A stretch of DNA of 9,312 bases from Deltaproteobacteria bacterium UBA6967 (GTDB lineage Bacteria > SAR324 > NAC60-12): the NCBI GenBank assembly GCA_002450295.1, contig DJYX01000243.1, positions 3,317 to 12,628 of the forward strand, given 5' to 3'. Shown here piece by piece: positions 5,300-9,312 of this stretch. The notes beneath the pieces are model-generated. The model did no database searches, had not been told where the DNA came from, and saw only the letters and a list, made by a program, of their open reading frames with translations. A program made the position numbers and the translations under genes. Position 1 is the first letter of the stretch, and each line of letters opens with the position of its first letter.

Positions 5300-5659
5300 A
5301 TGCAGCTAGAAGCGACGAATCGTACCCCAGCCGTCTCAATTTCAGCGACGGGTATTGAAATGAAAGGCGAGTGCTACCCAGAAGACATTACTGCATTTGC
5401 AGAACCAGTGATGGAAGCGCTTCGCCAGCAACTTGAGAGCGCCGAGAGCTTCCATGCCCGTATTGAGTTGTACTATTTCAACAGCTCCTCGGCCAAATTT
5501 CTCTTTGATTTCTTTGAGGAATTGGAGGAAGCCGCAGAAGAAGGCAAACAGATCCAGATTGATTGGTGCTACCGCGCGGATGACAGCTCCATGCAGGAAG
5601 CCGGAGAGGACTTCGAGGAAGACTTCGAACATGCACAATATCAAATCGTCGAAATCTGA
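5300..5659 (+). CDS. siaC: SiaC-family (DUF1987) regulatory phosphoprotein, 119 aa
   Basis: Small cytoplasmic switch protein. In Pseudomonas, SiaC is phosphorylated by the kinase SiaB and dephosphorylated by the PP2C phosphatase SiaA; the unphosphorylated form binds and activates the cyclase SiaD. Family marks seen here are LEATNRTPAVSI (3-14), GECYPEDITAFAEPV (23-37), the core LYYFNSSSAKFLFDFFEELEEA (57-78) and WCYRADD near residue 90. The phospho-acceptor in Pseudomonas is a Thr in an N-T-S-S context; the matching residue here appears to be Ser62 (N61-S-S-S). Length is normal when started at ATG 5300. It lies 111 bases after the selenoprotein phosphatase gene and 23 bases before the siaB-like gene, so it is framed by its expected phosphatase and kinase. 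Confidence 0.88.
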   Translation: MQLEATNRTPAVSISATGIEMKGECYPEDITAFAEPVMEALRQQLESAESFHARIELYYFNSSSAKFLFDFFEELEEAAEEGKQIQIDWCYRADDSSMQEAGEDFEEDFEHAQYQIVEI

Positions 5660-5682
5660 ACCAACCCCAAGAGAGAGTTTCC

Positions 5683-6210
5683 ATGCAGTCTCAGGATTTC
5701 CACAAACTGCTAGAACAGCGCAGAACCTTCTTCTGCTACTCCGGTCTCCTCTCCGAGGATGTGCTCTCCACCTTTTCTGGTATCGTCCGGGAGCAGATGA
5801 GTGAAATGGAGGATGATGCGGAGATCACCAAGCGAGTCTTTGGTATTTTCGTCGAGCAAGCTCAGAACGTGATTCGCTATTCCAAGGATCGAATCGCGGA
5901 GGGAGGAACTGGAACCGTTGCCATCAGCCGAGCGGAGGATGGATTCTTAATTGAAGCAATCAACCCAATGGACCATGAAAACGCAGAGGGTTTGCAGAAG
6001 AATCTGGACGAATTGAAGGCAATGGATAACAAGGAACTGCGCAAGGCCTACAAGCAGCGCTTGCGTGAGGGGCCTCCTGAAGGCAGCAAGGGAGCTGGTT
6101 TAGGATTCATTGAAATGGCCCGCAAGGCCGATCACTTTGAGTTCGATTTTGTGGGTTCTACTGAGCTGCTCTTCGTTTTCAAGGTCTGGATCAAAGAGAC
6201 CTCAAGTTGA
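5683..6210 (+). CDS. siaB: SiaB-family (DUF6272, GHKL-fold) protein kinase, 175 aa
   Basis: Predicted cytoplasmic serine/threonine kinase that phosphorylates the SiaC protein encoded just upstream. N-terminal FCYSGLLSEDVLSTF (17-31) resembles the family start. The N box, FVEQAQNVIRYSKDR (56-70), carries the metal/ATP-site residues E58, Q59 and N62. The G box, GSKGAGLGFIEMARKA (134-149), supplies the ATP-lid glycines. The ending FEFDFVGSTELLFVFKVWI (152-170) forms the last strands of the GHKL sheet. No membrane segment or sensor domain is present, so input must come from partners. The purine-rich stretch AAGAGAGAG ahead of the ATG serves as ribosome site. The gene probably shares a transcript with siaC. 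Confidence 0.88.
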   Translation: MQSQDFHKLLEQRRTFFCYSGLLSEDVLSTFSGIVREQMSEMEDDAEITKRVFGIFVEQAQNVIRYSKDRIAEGGTGTVAISRAEDGFLIEAINPMDHENAEGLQKNLDELKAMDNKELRKAYKQRLREGPPEGSKGAGLGFIEMARKADHFEFDFVGSTELLFVFKVWIKETSS

Positions 6211-6254
6211 TGCAAGTAATCTATGTTAATCTACGAGAAACTTAGGAGGAATAG

Positions 6255-6713
6255 ATGGAAATACCCCAAAATTGTTTGGATGTCTTGCAGAATGGAATTC
6301 AGCACATTGGTTCAGCTGACTTGGGTTTGAAGCCTTCGCATAATTTTGCCCACGGCTCCCGCATTAATTTGGACGAGGGTACAATCACTGTTTTTGTCCA
6401 GAGGGCTTTTTGTGAAAGTGTAGTTAAGAACAGTGAGACAGTTAAAAGAGCTGTGTTTTACTCAGCCTTAGTGAGTCATGAGGCCTACCAAGTCAAAGGA
6501 AACGTAACTGACGTTGGGCCTATCTCTGAAGAGGATGTACAAGCATCCCAGAAATATTGTCAGAGCATTATCCAGATTTTGTCCGAATTTGGGTTGCCAC
6601 CTGAAAACACAAGAAAAATTTTTGGACGTGTTGCAGATACAGCAATTACGATCGAACTAGAACAGATTTTTAATCAAACACCTGGTCCGCAAGCTGGCAA
6701 ACCAATTTCCTGA
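6255..6713 (+). CDS. Probable split-barrel (PPOX-like) flavin-binding protein, 152 aa
   Basis: I do not recognise this firmly. The segment GTITVFVQRAFCESVVKNSETVKRAVFYSALVSHEAYQVKGNV (42-84) matches in outline the pyridoxamine-phosphate-oxidase-like split barrel. In that fold a strand is followed by a helix with 'N' or 'N-x-x-x-K', then a strand and Y-Q-x-KG-x-V, the last being a recurrent motif of this group. The remainder (SEEDVQASQKYCQSIIQIL, 91-109) looks like a C-terminal helix. Cysteines are at 7, 53 and 102. AGGAGGA at 6244-6250 is a strong ribosome site four bases before the ATG. The stop codon lies inside the ribosome site of the next gene, so the two are tightly coupled. A ligand- or redox-sensing role in the signalling island is conjecture. 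Confidence 0.6.
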   Translation: MEIPQNCLDVLQNGIQHIGSADLGLKPSHNFAHGSRINLDEGTITVFVQRAFCESVVKNSETVKRAVFYSALVSHEAYQVKGNVTDVGPISEEDVQASQKYCQSIIQILSEFGLPPENTRKIFGRVADTAITIELEQIFNQTPGPQAGKPIS

Positions 6714-6717
6714 GGAG
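6712..6717 (+). promoter_or_regulatory. Shine-Dalgarno overlapping the upstream stop codon
   Basis: GAGGAG begins within the TGA stop (6711-6713) of the preceding gene and is six bases from ATG 6724. This arrangement favours coupled translation of the two split-barrel proteins. Confidence 0.75.
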
Positions 6718-6723
6718 AAAAAC

Positions 6724-7119
6724 ATGCCAATGATTACTGAACAGCACCTTCCTGCATTGCAAGGGCTAATTCCAGCTTGTGTGACAACTTGTTCTGCTGC
6801 AGGAGAACCAAACACCACAGTTATTTCCCAAGTTTGGTATGTAGATGAGGATCATGTTGCGCTATCTCATCAATTTTTTAATAAAACACGACGCAACATT
6901 GCCGAAAATCCACATGCTGTTGTAATGATTTTATCCCCAGAAAATGGGGCTACATTTGACCTCTCAATTACTTATGCACGAACTGAGACAGAGGGTCCTC
7001 TCTTTGACGAGATGGATATGAAACTGGAGGCGATCGCTTCAATGACGGGTATGTCAGGAATCTTCAAGCTTCTCGGAGCTGACATCTATAAAGTGGATTC
7101 GATCGAACAGATCGTTTGA
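6724..7119 (+). CDS. Pyridoxamine 5'-phosphate oxidase-family (split-barrel FMN-binding) protein, 131 aa
   Basis: Clear PPOX-family pattern: LIPACVTTCSAAGEPNTTVISQVWYVDEDHVALSHQFFNKTRRNIAENPHAVV, residues 15-67. In it the strand TTCSAAGEPN, the VDEDHVALS strand and the FNKTRRNIAENP helix are the usual FMN-contact regions. The later GPLFDEMDMKLEAIASMTGMSGIF (91-114) and ADIYKVDSIE (119-128) are typical of a subgroup I recall next to GAF-containing signalling proteins. It lacks enough length to be the true PdxH enzyme of vitamin B6 synthesis. Such short members bind FMN, F420 or haem, so a redox- or ligand-sensing role next to the GAF-phosphatase is reasonable but unproven. It starts six bases after GAGGAG and ends seven bases before the next start. 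Confidence 0.8.
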   Translation: MPMITEQHLPALQGLIPACVTTCSAAGEPNTTVISQVWYVDEDHVALSHQFFNKTRRNIAENPHAVVMILSPENGATFDLSITYARTETEGPLFDEMDMKLEAIASMTGMSGIFKLLGADIYKVDSIEQIV

Positions 7120-7126
7120 TTTGATT

Positions 7127-8533
7127 ATGGAAGAAAACCTCGAAGAAAAGCTAGCACGGAAGACAAAAGAGTTGGAGATTATGCAGCGTGTTGCGGTCGC
7201 GTTGAACGCCTCCAGTGAAGTCAAGACGATCGCCTCGCTGATGCTTAACCTGATGGAAGAGTATTTTGATTTCCAGCACAGCATCTTGTTAGTTTTACGC
7301 CCGGACGAAGAAGTACTGGAGGTGGTGGCCACCCATGGCTACGAGGTAGACAATCTCGGTAAGACGGTCAAGGTTGGTATGGGTGTGATCGGAATGGTAG
7401 CCAAAAAGCAACGCCTGATGCGTATGGCCAATTTAGGAGCCCAGCGCAAGTATATGCAGGCCATCAGCAAGAGTGCTGGCACCCAGGCAGTTGAGGAGCA
7501 GATTGTTGGTTTGCCTGATTCGGAGAGCCAGGTTGCGATCCCGATGATGGCGGAGGATCGGCTACTCGGGGTTCTCTCGATCGAAAGCAAGAAAATCAAT
7601 TTTTATAATCCACAGGATGAAACGTTGGTCACAACGTTAGCCAACCTGGGTGCTGTCTCGCTGAAGAACGCTCTCTACCTACAGCAAGTTGAAGAAGCCC
7701 GTGAGCAGTTGAGACAAGTCAACGCGAATCTTGAGCAATTGGTAACAGAGCGCACCAAGGAACTGGCAGATGCTCATGCAGACATCGTCTCTAGTATCAG
7801 TTATGCCAGCCGCATCCAACGTGAATTCATACCCCGCAGTACGACTCTTCAGGATCACTTGGAGGACTTTGGTGTTGTCTGGCAACCTCGTGATGTAGTT
7901 GGTGGCGATTTCTATTGGTTTCAACCTCAGGAAAATGGATATCTTGTGGGGCTTGGTGACTGTACTGGACACGGGGTACCTGGAGCTTTCATGTCGCTGG
8001 TCTCCATTTCTACTCTAAACCGAATTATCCGGGAAAATGACCTGGAGGATCTTACCAGCCTGCTAAAGCAATTTGATGCCAGCCTTCGAGCCCAACTTGG
8101 TAGGAGCGATGAGGAGAATCGTGATGGTCTTGATTTTGGGCTCTGTCACTTGAATCCCAATAAGCAGCAACTGCGCTTTGTTGGAGCCAAGATGTCTCTA
8201 TTTCATATGAACGGTGACGGTGTAACTGAAATCTCTGGGGCTCGTAAGTCGATTGGCTACGACACAGCTCGCAAACGCCCCTTTCGAGATGAAATCGAAA
8301 TCACCTATTCAGTAGGAGACACGTTTCTGATGGCCTCTGATGGAGTCATTGACCAGATGGGGAGTGAAACTCGTATGTGTTTTGGCAAGCAAAGGCTTGA
8401 AAAGTTTTTGACTGAACACAAAGAGGATTCAGCCCAACAAATTTGTGATGAATTGATTACAACATTGTCTGTCTATCGAGGTGAGAACACAGTGCTAGAT
8501 GATGTGACAGTATTCTGTTTTAGACCCAATTGA
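7127..8533 (+). CDS. GAF domain / PP2C (SpoIIE-type) phosphatase, SiaA-like, 468 aa
   Basis: Soluble sensor-phosphatase. A short coiled coil (2-20) leads to a GAF domain (about 20-182: SLMLNLMEEYFDFQHSILLVLRP, GMGVIGMVAKKQ, SQVAIPMMAEDRLLGVLSIES). A long coiled coil follows (184-225), then a SpoIIE-type PP2C domain with candidate metal aspartates D261 (GGDFYW), D278 (GDCTGHGVPGAFMS), D405 (ASDGVID) and D459 (DDVTVF). All key motifs are intact. Unlike Pseudomonas SiaA, it has no membrane or HAMP region, so it should sense a cytoplasmic ligand through GAF. Likely substrate is phosphorylated SiaC from the same island. TTG 7121 could also start the frame, but ATG 7127 is preferred; no good ribosome site is visible and translation is probably coupled to the preceding gene. 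Confidence 0.88.
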   Translation: MEENLEEKLARKTKELEIMQRVAVALNASSEVKTIASLMLNLMEEYFDFQHSILLVLRPDEEVLEVVATHGYEVDNLGKTVKVGMGVIGMVAKKQRLMRMANLGAQRKYMQAISKSAGTQAVEEQIVGLPDSESQVAIPMMAEDRLLGVLSIESKKINFYNPQDETLVTTLANLGAVSLKNALYLQQVEEAREQLRQVNANLEQLVTERTKELADAHADIVSSISYASRIQREFIPRSTTLQDHLEDFGVVWQPRDVVGGDFYWFQPQENGYLVGLGDCTGHGVPGAFMSLVSISTLNRIIRENDLEDLTSLLKQFDASLRAQLGRSDEENRDGLDFGLCHLNPNKQQLRFVGAKMSLFHMNGDGVTEISGARKSIGYDTARKRPFRDEIEITYSVGDTFLMASDGVIDQMGSETRMCFGKQRLEKFLTEHKEDSAQQICDELITTLSVYRGENTVLDDVTVFCFRPN

Positions 8534-8569
8534 TGATGATTACCTATTGCTTCAGTATCTGGATCGGGC

Positions 8570-9312
8570 ATGAGCAATGACCTCTTTGCTACGGAAAAAC
8601 AGATCCTCGAGCAGGCTGAGCAGCATCTGCAGGCAGAGGATCTGACCCCAGAGGCTTTTTCAACACTGCTGAAGGGCTATGAAAAATTGCTCAAGCGTAC
8701 ACGCCGACTGATCAAGATGTCGGATCGCAGTGAAGCTGAAATTCGCCGCCTTTCAGATGAGCAATCTCTCCTCAACGCCACCCTCAGTGATCAAAATGAG
8801 AAGCTGGAATCGCTCTCAGTCAAGCTCTCCAAGTATCTCTCTCCCCAAGTCTATGAGTCAATTTTTACGGGGAAAGCAGAAGTCAGGGTTGGGGCGGATC
8901 GCAAGTTCCTGACAGTCTTCTTCTCTGATATTGCCTCCTTCACAGAGATCACCGACCAGCTTGAACCAGAAATCCTCACCCGATCCCTCAATGCCTACTT
9001 GAATGAGATGGCCCAGATAGCGATCTCTCATGGTGCTACCATTGACAAGTACATCGGTGATGCGGTGATGGCTTTTTTTGGCGATCCTGAGACAGATGGT
9101 CCGCAACAGGATGCGACCCGTTGTGTGGCGATGGCGATGGAGATGCAGAGCAAGACGGACCAGTTGAATGCGACCCTGCGTACAATGGGGGTTTCTCGTC
9201 CTTTCCGCATTCGTTGTGGGATCAACTCGGGAATCTGCACAGTTGGGAACTTTGGCTCTGAGAATCGGTTGGATTACACTGCAATCGGGAACCACGTCAA
9301 CTTGGCATCAAG
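8570..9312 (+). CDS. Class III adenylate/guanylate cyclase, 5' part only (247+ aa, runs off the window)
   Basis: The frame is open from ATG 8570 to the window end. The N-terminus (1-85) is helical and charged, probably a coiled coil with no membrane segment. LSKYLSPQVYESIF (86-99) is the usual linker before a class III catalytic domain. Catalytic marks are the metal-binding aspartates D120 (FFSDIASFT) and D164 (YIGDAVMAFFGDP), adenine-selecting Lys160, Thr237 in DYTAIG (Thr in place of Asp is typical of class IIIb enzymes) and Asn244. The transition-state Arg would lie just past the window end. These residues favour ATP, hence cAMP, over GTP. The gene is 36 bases after the GAF-phosphatase gene. 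By analogy with SiaD it is the likely output enzyme controlled by SiaC, with cAMP replacing c-di-GMP. Confidence 0.88.
   Translation, partial: MSNDLFATEKQILEQAEQHLQAEDLTPEAFSTLLKGYEKLLKRTRRLIKMSDRSEAEIRRLSDEQSLLNATLSDQNEKLESLSVKLSKYLSPQVYESIFTGKAEVRVGADRKFLTVFFSDIASFTEITDQLEPEILTRSLNAYLNEMAQIAISHGATIDKYIGDAVMAFFGDPETDGPQQDATRCVAMAMEMQSKTDQLNATLRTMGVSRPFRIRCGINSGICTVGNFGSENRLDYTAIGNHVNLAS

Noticed and set aside
5433..5804. Plus-strand frame of 123 codons across the siaC-siaB junction
   Set aside because: It is a second-frame shadow of two recognised genes, rich in Arg, Ser and Pro, without its own ribosome site.
8730..8912. Plus-strand frame of 60 codons within the cyclase region
   Set aside because: It is out of frame with the cyclase that runs from 8570 to the window end and has no motif of its own.
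8858..9295. Minus-strand open frame of 145 codons
   Set aside because: It is antisense to the catalytic domain of the cyclase, whose metal and substrate motifs are clear.
8570..9312. A GGDEF diguanylate cyclase (SiaD) as the last gene
   Set aside because: No GGDEF/GGEEF motif is present; FFSDIASFT, the Lys-x-x-Gly-Asp pattern and DYTAIG identify a class III nucleotide cyclase.

Overview
All recognisable genes in this window lie on the + strand. The protein families, the moderate base composition and a probable in-frame selenocysteine codon suggest a Gram-negative, selenoprotein-using bacterium, possibly a marine deltaproteobacterial or SAR324-type lineage. That placement is inference only, because the window contains no rRNA or other taxonomic marker.

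Left part (1-2746): a run of small single-domain proteins. It holds an uncharacterised protein, four GYD-domain proteins (109-110 aa), a DUF3237 protein embedded among them, and a dimeric alpha/beta-barrel (antibiotic-biosynthesis-monooxygenase-like) protein. Two adjacent GYD genes (1355-1684 and 1696-2025) share nearly identical ends around diverged centres, the mark of a tandem duplication. A small membrane protein related to the MotA/TolQ/ExbB family follows (2782-3249). A 256-base gap (3250-3505) then carries two inverted repeats and separates this part from the signalling genes.

Right part (3506-9312): a signalling island resembling the SiaABCD partner-switching pathway of Pseudomonas. 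It contains two SpoIIE/PP2C phosphatases, a SiaC-type phospho-switch protein, a SiaB-type GHKL kinase, two proteins with the FMN-binding split-barrel (PPOX) look, and a class III nucleotide cyclase cut off by the window end. The expected working is that kinase and phosphatases set the phosphorylation of SiaC, and SiaC controls the nucleotide cyclase. In Pseudomonas the output enzyme is a GGDEF diguanylate cyclase. Here the neighbouring cyclase is of the adenylate cyclase type, so a cAMP output is inferred.

The most notable gene is 3506-5188. Its reading frame is interrupted by one UGA (4085-4087), exactly where a peroxiredoxin has its peroxidatic cysteine, and a hairpin with bacterial SECIS geometry follows at 4101-4119. 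Read through as selenocysteine, it encodes one protein of about 560 residues: SRPBCC-like domain, selenocysteine peroxiredoxin, short helix, PP2C phosphatase. A peroxide-reactive selenoenzyme fused to the phosphatase of a Sia-type switch would be a redox-sensing input module that I do not know to have been described.
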